Source: Gammaproteobacteria bacterium (GTDB lineage: Bacteria; Pseudomonadota; Gammaproteobacteria; S012-40). From it: a stretch of DNA of 56,905 nucleotides. Shown one piece after another: positions 17,648 to 26,267 of the stretch; the stretch's first letter is position 1, and each line of letters opens with the position of its first letter. The stretch is taken from positions 1-56,905 of the forward strand of contig JAOUHV010000014.1 in the NCBI GenBank assembly GCA_029884425.1, written 5' to 3'. The position numbers and the translations under genes are program-made. The notes beneath the pieces are model-generated. The model saw only the letters and a list, made by a program, of their open reading frames with translations, was not told the DNA's origin and ran no database searches.

Positions 17648-19735
17648 TTAGAGCAAACCGAACAGGAATTTCCCGGATTTTTTCTGCTGGCTAATCATAT
17701 CTGCCAGCAATTTGTCTTGGTTGCGCTGGGCAATTTCTCGCGCATGTTCATTGCGCTGATTGCGTATTGCGGCATCGGCACCTGCGTCCAGCAACAATTT
17801 CACTGTGTCGCTGTCACCGCTGCGCACCGCCAAAATCAATGCAGTATCACCCGCACCATTTTTCTCATCCAGCCTGGCTTTGGCGCTGACCAAATATTTT
17901 ACCAGCAGCGATTCACCTGACGCCGATGCCAACATTAATGCCGTGTTCATTTCGCTGTTTTTCAGGTTTACGTTGGCTCCGGATTTCAATAACAGACTGA
18001 CAATCGTGGGACGCTGCTTCTTGATAGCAACCATCAGAGGAGTAAATCCCTGTTTGTCCGGAGCATCAACCGATGCGCGATACTGCAGCAGTAACTCTGC
18101 CGCTTTGAGGTTGCCGCTATCAGCGGCATGCCACAGCGCAGTTTTGCCATAGGCATCACTCACATAGGTTTTTGCGCCCCGCTGCAACAACGCGGCAACC
18201 ACCTCCGTCGGCAATTGTTCGCGAATCGCCAAAGCCAATGAAGGCAAAGCACCACCAGGCACGCGATTGACATCATTCATGCGCGGCATCAACGATTTAA
18301 CAATGTCGACATGCTGATAACCCATGGCCAGCAGCAATGCATCGTTGCCGTCTTTCCCAACATGATCAACATCCGCCTTCGACGCCAATAGCAAATCAAC
18401 AACCTCGCGATGACCATTTTCTGCAGCGTACATGAGCGGCGTATAACCCACCTTGTCTGTGGCGTTTACGTTCGCACCATTGTTGATCAATAAAACGACA
18501 ACCTTGAGATGACCTTCTTCTGCCGCGCGTAATAGCGCTGTTTTGCCATCTTTGTCCTGCTCGTTGATGCGTACATTTTTATTCTGCAGAATACGCTCAA
18601 GCAACTTATCCTGTCCTCGCCAAGCCGCCTGCACAACCAGCGGATAACCCGCATACGTGCCGTTTTCCTGAACGTCTTTGAGCGAGCGTTCTGTCAGTGG
18701 CAAATTGACATCAGTCTTCTCGTCACTTTGCACCAAACGCGTTTTGACTTCTCCAGGCATTTTTGCGCCGGCATCTTCGAGCAATTTCTGCAGTCGCTTA
18801 TCATCATTTTGTTTGGCAAACGAATACGCTGACCAGCCCTTTTTATTTTTCAGCTCCAAATCGGCACCGGCCTTTACCAACCGGGCTGCCATATCCCAAT
18901 TTTTGTCTCTGGCCGCGATGATCAATGCACTATTTCCCTGAGCATCCACCACATTCACCGCCGCACCGGCCTGCAAAAGCGCACTCACCATAACTTGGTC
19001 GCTATTTTTTACCGCCACCAGCAACGCGGTCAGTTGATGCTTATTTACCTGATTAACCGCCGCGCCACGGGAAATCAATAATCGCGCAACTTCATCGTTC
19101 TTGCGTTCTGCTGCCAAGATCAATGGTGTGTTACCGTATTCGTCCGCTGCATTCACATCGACCTTGCCGCGCAACAATCGGCGAATCTGCGCGATTTCGT
19201 TATCCAGCACCGAGTCACGCAACCACTCTTCATTGCTGACCTGGCGCTTGTCATTTTCACCATCCTCAACCAGCGGCGTGCTCACCTGATCCAGCGTTTG
19301 TAATTTTTTTTGTGCCTGTGAATAACCTAATTTGGCGGAATTTTCCAGCCAGAATCGCGCGAGCTTCGCATTGTAGCCAACGCCTTTTTCATCCAGGTAC
19401 ATGACACCGACAAGATAGGCCGCTTTTTTGTGCTCGCGTTCGGCAGCTTTCAGCAACAACCCCATAGCAACTTTGTCGTTAGCCTCAACACCAATGCCAT
19501 TTTTATAAAATACACCCAATTGGTATTGGGCATCGGCTTCGCCTTTGTCGGCCAACTTTTGCAACAAATTTATCGCTGCAACATAGTCCTTCACTCGTAC
19601 TGCACGATCAATTTGTTGATATTGTTCGGTATATTTTTTATCGCCTTCTGCTTGCGCAGCCAATGGAGCAGCGACAAACAGACTGCACACCAACAACAGC
19701 TGCATCTTCAATTTAGTCATATCAAAGTGTGCCAT
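17648..19735 (-). CDS. Exported Sel1-ankyrin repeat protein
   Basis: A 695-residue protein with a signal peptide (about residues 9-30, ending A-A-P-L-A-A-Q-A). Two Sel1-like repeats follow (A-Q-Y-Q-L-G-V-F-Y-K-N-G-I-G-V and a second ending at ~130). From ~195 to ~680 there are about a dozen ankyrin repeats (N-x-P-L-I-L-A-A, N-V-N-A-T-D-K-V-G-Y-T-P-L-M-Y-A-A). It is probably a periplasmic protein-binding scaffold. Its start overlaps the stop of the ferredoxin-flavoprotein gene by 14 bases, so they are co-transcribed; ATG 19720 (M-T-K-L-K), just after that stop, is an alternative start. Its position next to the multiheme locus suggests a role in that system, but nothing in the sequence proves it. 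Confidence 0.82.
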   Translation of the reverse strand: MAHFDMTKLKMQLLLVCSLFVAAPLAAQAEGDKKYTEQYQQIDRAVRVKDYVAAINLLQKLADKGEADAQYQLGVFYKNGIGVEANDKVAMGLLLKAAEREHKKAAYLVGVMYLDEKGVGYNAKLARFWLENSAKLGYSQAQKKLQTLDQVSTPLVEDGENDKRQVSNEEWLRDSVLDNEIAQIRRLLRGKVDVNAADEYGNTPLILAAERKNDEVARLLISRGAAVNQVNKHQLTALLVAVKNSDQVMVSALLQAGAAVNVVDAQGNSALIIAARDKNWDMAARLVKAGADLELKNKKGWSAYSFAKQNDDKRLQKLLEDAGAKMPGEVKTRLVQSDEKTDVNLPLTERSLKDVQENGTYAGYPLVVQAAWRGQDKLLERILQNKNVRINEQDKDGKTALLRAAEEGHLKVVVLLINNGANVNATDKVGYTPLMYAAENGHREVVDLLLASKADVDHVGKDGNDALLLAMGYQHVDIVKSLMPRMNDVNRVPGGALPSLALAIREQLPTEVVAALLQRGAKTYVSDAYGKTALWHAADSGNLKAAELLLQYRASVDAPDKQGFTPLMVAIKKQRPTIVSLLLKSGANVNLKNSEMNTALMLASASGESLLVKYLVSAKARLDEKNGAGDTALILAVRSGDSDTVKLLLDAGADAAIRNQRNEHAREIAQRNQDKLLADMISQQKKSGKFLFGLL

Positions 19736-21035
19736 ACTTGGTTTGCACCTCTATACCAATGGTTCGCAAAAAGTCAGTCGGCAACACACCACCAGCACAA
19801 ACAATCACCGCATCATTCTCAATTTCCAAAGGTTCATCGCCTTGCCGCAATTCAACTCGATCAGAATGAATTCGTATCACTTCCGAGTTCAACAGCAGAC
19901 GCAAGCCTTTTTTCGCCTGACATAGTTCAAGACGATCGCGGTTACCCTGTTTTATCCGTGAAAAGACTTCGCGCCGATAAGACAGTGTCACTTCATGGTT
20001 GCCCAACTCCGCGATCGCACAAGCAGCCTCAATCGCACTGTCGCCGCCGCCAACGACCAACACGCGATGGTCAACATATTGCTCGGGGTCCATCAGGCGA
20101 TAAACCACTTTCGGCAATTCTTCACCCTCGACATCTAGTTTTCGCGGCGTTCCACGTCGACCAATCGCGAGCAAAACACAACGGGTATGATACGACTGTT
20201 GATTGGTTGTCAGAATAAAATCGCCTTTTTGGCCTTCTATTTTTTCCACGCGCTGATGATAGTGAACATTCAATGGATACTTTTCATTCATCTTGGTGAA
20301 AAACTCGAGCAATTCCTCTTTGGTTGTTTGTCGAAAATGCAGTCCACCAACCAAAGGTAATTCCACTGGCGATGTCATAACCAATTTTCCACGTGGATAT
20401 TGAAAAATTGCACCTCCCAAGGATTCTTGCTCAACAACCAGGTAACGTAAATTATATTTTTTCGCAGTTAATGCCGCCGCAATACCTGCTGGCCCTGAGC
20501 CAACAATAATCACGTCGTAGGGTACATTGCCTGTCGCAGATTTTAACTCTGCCATCATTCCATCTATCGCTTGTACGCCCTGGGTCATTGCGTTGCGAAT
20601 CAAACCCATGCCACCCAGTTCACCGGCAATGTAAACGCCGGGCACATTAGTTTCAAAGTTGGGTTTGACCAACGGAATATCCACACCGCGGGTTGCGGTG
20701 CCAAACACCAATGAAATCGCCCCCGTTGGACACACTTCTTTGCAAGCGCCGTGACCAATGCACATCGCCGCGTTTAACAATCCCGCACGGCCATAAATCA
20801 ATCCCAACACTTTTTTTTCCGGACAGGCATCGACACACGAACCACAACCAATACAACGCGCCGGATCAACAATCGGATGCAGTGAGCTAGGTTCACCTAA
20901 ACCCGCACTGTGCGCCAATTTACGTTTGGCCAGATTTTGCCAGGTGCGCTGACTGCGAAGAATGGCATACACCCCCCATGAGCCTACAAACAAGGCAACG
21001 TAAATCGCCAGCGAAAATAAATCGTTTTCATCCAT
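19722..21035 (-). CDS. Membrane-anchored 2[4Fe-4S] NAD(P)-flavin oxidoreductase
   Basis: A 437-residue protein. It has one N-terminal membrane segment (about 5-25) and a ferredoxin domain with C-I-G-C-G-S-C-V-D-A-C-P and C-I-G-H-G-A-C-K-E-V-C-P; the His at the second ligand place of cluster two is, as far as I recall, usual for this family. A thioredoxin-reductase-like part follows, with FAD motif V-G-S-G-P-A-G and NAD(P) motif V-G-G-G-D-S-A. No C-x-x-C redox pair is present in the flavin domain, as in YpdA-type enzymes. It could move electrons between NAD(P)H, ferredoxin and a membrane partner. The gene diverges from the cytochrome operon at 21270 across a 234-base gap, and the two units are probably functionally linked. 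Confidence 0.85.
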   Translation of the reverse strand: MDENDLFSLAIYVALFVGSWGVYAILRSQRTWQNLAKRKLAHSAGLGEPSSLHPIVDPARCIGCGSCVDACPEKKVLGLIYGRAGLLNAAMCIGHGACKEVCPTGAISLVFGTATRGVDIPLVKPNFETNVPGVYIAGELGGMGLIRNAMTQGVQAIDGMMAELKSATGNVPYDVIIVGSGPAGIAAALTAKKYNLRYLVVEQESLGGAIFQYPRGKLVMTSPVELPLVGGLHFRQTTKEELLEFFTKMNEKYPLNVHYHQRVEKIEGQKGDFILTTNQQSYHTRCVLLAIGRRGTPRKLDVEGEELPKVVYRLMDPEQYVDHRVLVVGGGDSAIEAACAIAELGNHEVTLSYRREVFSRIKQGNRDRLELCQAKKGLRLLLNSEVIRIHSDRVELRQGDEPLEIENDAVIVCAGGVLPTDFLRTIGIEVQTKYGTL

Positions 21036-21269
21036 GGAGAATATTACTAACTGCTCATTTAGAAAGAGTTGATCAATTAAAGCGCGCAGATAATAGCAAA
21101 GCTATCTGCACAATTCATCCCACTGGGCACGATGATTGCCATTACTGCGCAACCTGGCGTATGCGAACTGTCACATCATTTGTGCTAGAATGCGCGCGTT
21201 CTGGCTACTAACCCTGCACGTTGATTTAACCTGCTGAAATTCGTCATTTATTTTGAAGTACACAGAAAC

Positions 21270-23666
21270 ATGAATACTCTGCATCATGAGCGTTTTGCTC
21301 TGTTTTTCAAGGCAATGCTGCAATACGTCAGCGTAACATTAGTCGTCATTTTCTCTGGCCTGTCGGTTGCGGCAGACAGCATTCCGACTAATGAAAAAAC
21401 GCCCTTCAATCATTTCGCCACAGGATTTCCGCTCATTGGTGCGCACAGCAACGAAGATTGTTCATCCTGTCATGTCGGCGGCATTTTCAAGGGAACCCCG
21501 ACAGGCTGTAAAAACTGTCATCAACAAGGCAGTGCTGTCGGCGCCAGCAGTAAACACAATCAACACATTGCCACCAGTAACGAATGCGACCGTTGCCACA
21601 ACCAACAAAAATGGTCTGACATTTCCCGCGTTGATCACACACAAACACTAGGCAGCTGTCAGTCGTGTCACAAAAGTTTGCTGACCTCTGCCAGCCTGCG
21701 CCACATTCCGTTTAGCGGCGACTGTGATACCTGTCACCTGCCGCGCGGCTGGGAAATAAATTCGTTTAATCACTCTAAAACCGGCTCTTTAGCCTGTTCC
21801 GGTTGCCATAACGGCAGCACTGCCGTCATGGGCAAAGGTCGCAACCATATAGCCACCACACAAGAATGTAATGATTGCCACACCGTGGGGGGTGCTTGGG
21901 AACAAGCACACGTCAATCACAATGTGGTCACGACGGCGTGCTCGGCGTGTCACAATGGTGCACACACCTTTGGTAAACCCAATACTCACATAGTTACCAA
22001 TTTGGAGTGTGATGCGTGCCATTTGCGCACCGCCTGGACACCAGCAACGTTTGTTCACCCCGCCAGTACATCAGGTTGCGCCAACTGTCATAACGGCATA
22101 CAGGCGATGGGCAAAACCCGTGACCATCTAGTCACCACTCTGGATTGCAGTTCGTGCCATACATCCAAGGGTTGGGTGCCGGCCAAGTTTGACCATTCAT
22201 CCGCAGGCGCCGCCTGTTCGACCTGTCATAACGGCACCAAGGCCACCGGCAAATCAAGCAATCACCTGCCAACTGCACAGGAATGTAGCGTCTGTCACAA
22301 GACCACCGCCTGGCAGCCCGCAACTTTCAGTCACCAAGGCATCGGCAGCAATTGTTCAAGCTGTCACAACGGCAAGATATCCACCGGCAAAACAGTCAGC
22401 CATCCGCTAACCACGCTGGAATGCGGCGCCTGCCACAGCACCAACGCCTGGACGCCGGCGACTTTCGATCACAGCGGCAGCAGCTCGGCCTGTTCAACGT
22501 GTCACAACGGCACCAAGGCCACCGGTAAAACCGCCAACCACGTACCAACCACGCAGGAATGTAGCGCCTGTCACAGCAACAAAGCCTGGACGCCCGCGAC
22601 CTTCAGCCACGTGGGCGTCACCCAAGCCTGTTCCAACTGCCATAACAATGTCATCAGCACCGGTAAGACAGCCAACCACTTTATAACCACGCTGGAATGC
22701 GGTGCCTGCCACAGCACCAACGCCTGGACGCCGGCGACTTTCGATCACAGCGGTAGCAGCTCGGCCTGTTCAACCTGTCACAACGGCACCAAAGCCACCG
22801 GCAAAACCGCCAACCACGTACCGACCACGCAGGAATGTAGCGCCTGTCACAACAACAAGGCCTGGATTCCCGCGACGTTCAGCCATGTGGGCGTGACCCA
22901 GGCTTGCGCGACTTGCCACAACGGCACCATTTCCACCGGCAAGAGCGTTACTCACGTCACCACGCTACTGGACTGCGGTCGCTGCCACACGACAAATGCC
23001 TGGCTGCCCGCGACGTTTGACCACACCGGCGCCAGCCTGGCCTGCTCAAGCTGTCACAACAACACTACCGCCACGGGTAAAAGTGCAAGCCACGTAACCA
23101 CAACCTTAGAGTGCGGCAACTGCCACACCACGTCCGCCTGGCTACCCGCCAAGTTTGACCACAGTGGCATTTCCGGCAACTGCTACAGTTGCCACAACAG
23201 CACTACGGCCACGGGCAAACCAACGACTCATATCGTGACCACTGCAGACTGTAACGCCTGCCACACGACCACCGCGTGGATGCCTGCCACTTTCAGCCAC
23301 AGTGGCATTACCAGCAACTGTGCAAGCTGTCACAACGGCACTGCTGCGACTGGCAAAGCCAGCAATCATTTTGTCACATCCAACGATTGCTCCAACTGTC
23401 ACAACACCAGCAACTGGTCAACGGTGGTATACGAACATGCATCGATAAATTATCCCGGTGATCATGCCGTCGCCATTTCCTGTACCAACTCGTCATGCCA
23501 TAGCAGCGGTTCTCAGGCAGTAACCTGGAAATTTACCGCCTACGTCAACAGTTGTGCGGGCTGCCACGCGGATAATTTCGTTGCCAATGAACACAACAAA
23601 ACACTCAGCGAATTACGCAATTGCGCTGGCTGTCATGAACACAGCGTTAGAAACACCCGCTGGTAA
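21270..23666 (+). CDS. 31-heme c-type cytochrome (giant multiheme)
   Basis: A 798-residue exported protein: signal peptide about 1-35 (ending S-V-A-A), then an almost unbroken string of heme sites from residue 64. I count 31 CxxCH motifs plus one CTNSSCH (C-x4-CH, residues 738-744). Most of the chain is a ~46-residue two-heme unit: T-T-x-E-C-x-x-C-H ... A-W-x-P-A-T-F-x-H-x-G, then A-C-x-x-C-H-N-G-x-x-x-T-G-K-x-x-x-H. The extra His in each half suits bis-His ligation. Residues 381-564 are two 92-residue copies. It is probably a molecular wire in the periplasm or at the cell surface. Strong GGAGG precedes the next gene 15 bases on. A candidate extended -10 (TGCTAGAAT, 21183-21191) lies upstream, without an obvious -35. 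Confidence 0.93.
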   Translation: MNTLHHERFALFFKAMLQYVSVTLVVIFSGLSVAADSIPTNEKTPFNHFATGFPLIGAHSNEDCSSCHVGGIFKGTPTGCKNCHQQGSAVGASSKHNQHIATSNECDRCHNQQKWSDISRVDHTQTLGSCQSCHKSLLTSASLRHIPFSGDCDTCHLPRGWEINSFNHSKTGSLACSGCHNGSTAVMGKGRNHIATTQECNDCHTVGGAWEQAHVNHNVVTTACSACHNGAHTFGKPNTHIVTNLECDACHLRTAWTPATFVHPASTSGCANCHNGIQAMGKTRDHLVTTLDCSSCHTSKGWVPAKFDHSSAGAACSTCHNGTKATGKSSNHLPTAQECSVCHKTTAWQPATFSHQGIGSNCSSCHNGKISTGKTVSHPLTTLECGACHSTNAWTPATFDHSGSSSACSTCHNGTKATGKTANHVPTTQECSACHSNKAWTPATFSHVGVTQACSNCHNNVISTGKTANHFITTLECGACHSTNAWTPATFDHSGSSSACSTCHNGTKATGKTANHVPTTQECSACHNNKAWIPATFSHVGVTQACATCHNGTISTGKSVTHVTTLLDCGRCHTTNAWLPATFDHTGASLACSSCHNNTTATGKSASHVTTTLECGNCHTTSAWLPAKFDHSGISGNCYSCHNSTTATGKPTTHIVTTADCNACHTTTAWMPATFSHSGITSNCASCHNGTAATGKASNHFVTSNDCSNCHNTSNWSTVVYEHASINYPGDHAVAISCTNSSCHSSGSQAVTWKFTAYVNSCAGCHADNFVANEHNKTLSELRNCAGCHEHSVRNTRW
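22410..22961 (+). repeat. 276-bp tandem duplication, four hemes per copy
   Basis: Copy 1 (22410-22685) and copy 2 (22686-22961) encode residues 381-472 and 473-564 of the 31-heme cytochrome. By eye 81 of 92 residues are identical, and the first ~50 codons are almost unchanged, with mostly silent differences. The rest of the gene repeats at protein level (~138-bp two-heme unit) but is more diverged at DNA level. Confidence 0.88.
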
Positions 23667-23680
23667 CGCAAGGAGGACAT

Positions 23681-24580
23681 ATGCAAAATTCCAACGAGCT
23701 GACTTACTCGGCTAACGAATCACAATCCAGCAGCGTGAAATCGCTGCGCGATCGCATATTCTCGCTTATCGGCATGCCGATGTTGTTTGTGCTGGTCACT
23801 CTCGCGATCGTTCAGGCCTGGCTGGTGAAAGACTATCGCTTTATTGATGCGGAAGAAGGTCTCGGCTATTGGTTGGGCATCGGTGGCGGCGTATTGATGC
23901 TGCTGCTATTGTTATACCCCCTCAGAAAGCACATTAACGCCCTGCATTTTCTGGGAAAAATTAACGTCCTGTTTCGCATCCATATGGTGTTCGGCATCCT
24001 GGGGCCAACACTGATTGTGCTGCACACCAATTTTCAACTGGGCGCACTCAACAGCAACGTTGCATTGTTCTGCATGCTGATTGTCGCTACCAGTGGACTG
24101 ATGGGACGCTATCTGTATTTCCGCATCCATAGTCGCCTCAGTGGTAAAAAACTGACTACGCTCGAATTGCAAAAGCAGTCACTGGATAGTTTGCGACAGC
24201 TCAATGAAGACTTGCCAAACTTCAACCATCTGACGGATTACCTGGATCGCTACAAAAACGAAGGTCACTATTTCGACCACAGCATGCTCGGATTTATTTT
24301 CAGCCCCTGGCTACGTTTAAAGCGTTTTCTGATTTATCGCGACCTGTCATCTCGCTGCCAAGCGAGCATAAAAGAGCATACATCCGATAAAAAACAACAG
24401 AAACTACTGATTAGCCGTACACAAAAAAATCTGAAATTGTATATTTTCAGTGTACTTCGCCTCGCCAAACTTGACCTATATCAACGGACGTTCTCATTGT
24501 GGCACGTGCTGCATTTGCCCCTGTTCATGATGATGCTGGTCACTGGAATTTTCCACGTTATAGCCGTACACATGTATTAA
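23681..24580 (+). CDS. Predicted diheme cytochrome b membrane protein
   Basis: A 299-residue inner-membrane protein not matching a named family for me. Five hydrophobic helices are seen (about 29-48, 63-82, 96-117, 124-147, 270-296) with a basic cytoplasmic-type loop between the fourth and fifth. Two helices each hold a pair of His 14 apart: H101/H115 and H278/H292. This H-x13-H pattern on two helices is that of the diheme four-helix core of cytochrome b. Lying between two multiheme cytochromes, it is the natural candidate for passing electrons between the quinone pool and the periplasmic hemes. Start ATG 23681 follows AAGGAGG; the next gene begins 4 bases after the stop. Confidence 0.75.
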   Translation: MQNSNELTYSANESQSSSVKSLRDRIFSLIGMPMLFVLVTLAIVQAWLVKDYRFIDAEEGLGYWLGIGGGVLMLLLLLYPLRKHINALHFLGKINVLFRIHMVFGILGPTLIVLHTNFQLGALNSNVALFCMLIVATSGLMGRYLYFRIHSRLSGKKLTTLELQKQSLDSLRQLNEDLPNFNHLTDYLDRYKNEGHYFDHSMLGFIFSPWLRLKRFLIYRDLSSRCQASIKEHTSDKKQQKLLISRTQKNLKLYIFSVLRLAKLDLYQRTFSLWHVLHLPLFMMMLVTGIFHVIAVHMY

Positions 24581-24584
24581 ACCG

Positions 24585-26267
24585 ATGAAATTCTGCTCCA
24601 TATTCGTTAGCGCGCTTTTGCTATTTTTCAGCGTACTCAGTGAAATCCAGGCCGCCAATATTGAGCGGCTGGTCATGCCTGGAAAAGTTATCAAGGGCCA
24701 TGCAAAATACGAGGAAAACTGCGACAAATGTCATGAGTCCTTCAAAAAGGCAGATCAAACCAGACTCTGCCTGGACTGCCACAAAAAAGTGGCTGACGAT
24801 ATTCGCCAAAAAAACCGCTTTCACGGCATCAACAGCGACACCCGCACGGCGCCATGCAAGCAGTGCCATAGCGAACACCTTGGCCGTGATGCCGACATCG
24901 TTCTATTCAACAAAGATTTGTTCAATCATGAGCAAACCGCCTTCAAGTTAACCGGTGCCCACACCGGCGCTTCCTGTGCTGCCTGTCACAAGGCTGACAA
25001 GAAATACCGCGAGGCCGAAACAAAATGTTTCGCCTGTCATGAAATAATCGACTCACACAACAAAAAACTGGGCGAAGATTGCGAAAAATGTCATTCCACC
25101 AAACATTGGAAAACCACCAAATTTGATCATGACAAAACAAAATACCCGCTAATCGGCAAACATCAGGATGTCAATTGCGAGCTTTGTCACCCGGCAAACA
25201 AGTATAAAGACACGTCCAAGCAGTGCATTGCCTGCCATCGCATTTCAGACACCCACCAGGGAAAGTACGGCGAAAAGTGCGAACAATGCCACGACAGCAA
25301 ACGCTGGGATAAAAGCTCATTCAATCATGACAAAACCGTTTTCCCCCTGCGTGGCGCCCATATTCCGGCCAAGTGCCGTTCTTGCCATGTCAAAGACCTA
25401 AAAGAAAAATTGAAGACTGCTTGCTTTGACTGCCATGAAAAGCAGGACAAACATAAAGGCGATCTGGGCAAAAAATGCGATAGCTGCCATACGGAAAAGA
25501 CCTGGGCGAAAATCGCCTTTGAACACAGCAAATACAAAAACGAGACATGCTACAGCTGCCACCAGAAGGATGATGAGCACGCACTTCGCTACGGCAAAAA
25601 ATGCGAAACCTGCCATCGCACCGAGAACTGGACTAAGCAGATATTCGATCACAAGAAAGACGCCAACTATGCGCTTAATGGCAAACACAAGGATGTTCGC
25701 TGTATTTTTTGTCACAAAGGCAAAGCCAGTGATGAAAAAGACAAAACCAAATGCATCCAGTGCCACGCTATTGATGACGTCCACTTAGGCAAGCAAGGGA
25801 AAAAGTGCAACCAGTGCCATGAAGAAGCTGGCTGGAACAAAAATGTAAAATTTGATCACGACATGAGCAATTTCCCGCTCATCGGCCTGCATGCCAGCAC
25901 AGCCTGCTCCGAGTGCCACATTAACTCGAGATATACAGATACAAGCAGTGCTTGTTACAGCTGCCACAAAGCCGACGACACACACAAAGAAACGCTAACG
26001 CACCAGTGTGCACTTTGCCACAACCCAAACAGCTGGCGTTTTTGGCAGTTCGATCATGACAAACAAAGTAAATTCAAACTTACCGGCAGGCACAAAAAGC
26101 TGCATTGCTCGCAATGCCACAAAACAGCGACTGACAAAAAAATAGAACAGTCGGGGAGCTGCGTCGCCTGTCACCGTGCAGACGACGAACATAACGGTCG
26201 ATTTGGCAGCCAGTGCAATCAATGCCACAACACAGAATCGTTCAAGCAGGTCACTGTCAAACAATGA
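24585..26267 (+). CDS. 23-heme c-type cytochrome
   Basis: A 560-residue exported, Lys-rich protein: signal peptide about 1-23 (ending E-I-Q-A) and 23 CxxCH motifs, on average one per ~23 residues. The chain is a repeating module, F-D-H-D-K-x-x-x-P-L-x-G-x-H-x-x-x-x-C-x-x-C-H, followed by C-x-x-C-H-x-x-D-x-H and G-x-K-C-x-Q-C-H, giving about three hemes per ~70 residues. The spare His residues can serve as distal ligands. Its basic character contrasts with the Thr/Ser-rich 31-heme protein, so the two probably occupy different places, for example periplasm and porin lumen or surface. It ends in an ATGA overlap with the porin gene, which makes a physical partnership likely. Confidence 0.92.
   Translation: MKFCSIFVSALLLFFSVLSEIQAANIERLVMPGKVIKGHAKYEENCDKCHESFKKADQTRLCLDCHKKVADDIRQKNRFHGINSDTRTAPCKQCHSEHLGRDADIVLFNKDLFNHEQTAFKLTGAHTGASCAACHKADKKYREAETKCFACHEIIDSHNKKLGEDCEKCHSTKHWKTTKFDHDKTKYPLIGKHQDVNCELCHPANKYKDTSKQCIACHRISDTHQGKYGEKCEQCHDSKRWDKSSFNHDKTVFPLRGAHIPAKCRSCHVKDLKEKLKTACFDCHEKQDKHKGDLGKKCDSCHTEKTWAKIAFEHSKYKNETCYSCHQKDDEHALRYGKKCETCHRTENWTKQIFDHKKDANYALNGKHKDVRCIFCHKGKASDEKDKTKCIQCHAIDDVHLGKQGKKCNQCHEEAGWNKNVKFDHDMSNFPLIGLHASTACSECHINSRYTDTSSACYSCHKADDTHKETLTHQCALCHNPNSWRFWQFDHDKQSKFKLTGRHKKLHCSQCHKTATDKKIEQSGSCVACHRADDEHNGRFGSQCNQCHNTESFKQVTVKQ

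Noticed and set aside
19722-21035. Calling the flavoprotein a thioredoxin reductase
   Set aside because: The C-x-x-C active site is missing and a double-cluster ferredoxin domain is fused at the N-terminus.
21270-23666. Possible CRISPR-like array because of regular DNA repetition
   Set aside because: The periodicity follows codons of CxxCH heme units and stays in frame; repeats are not separated by unrelated spacers.
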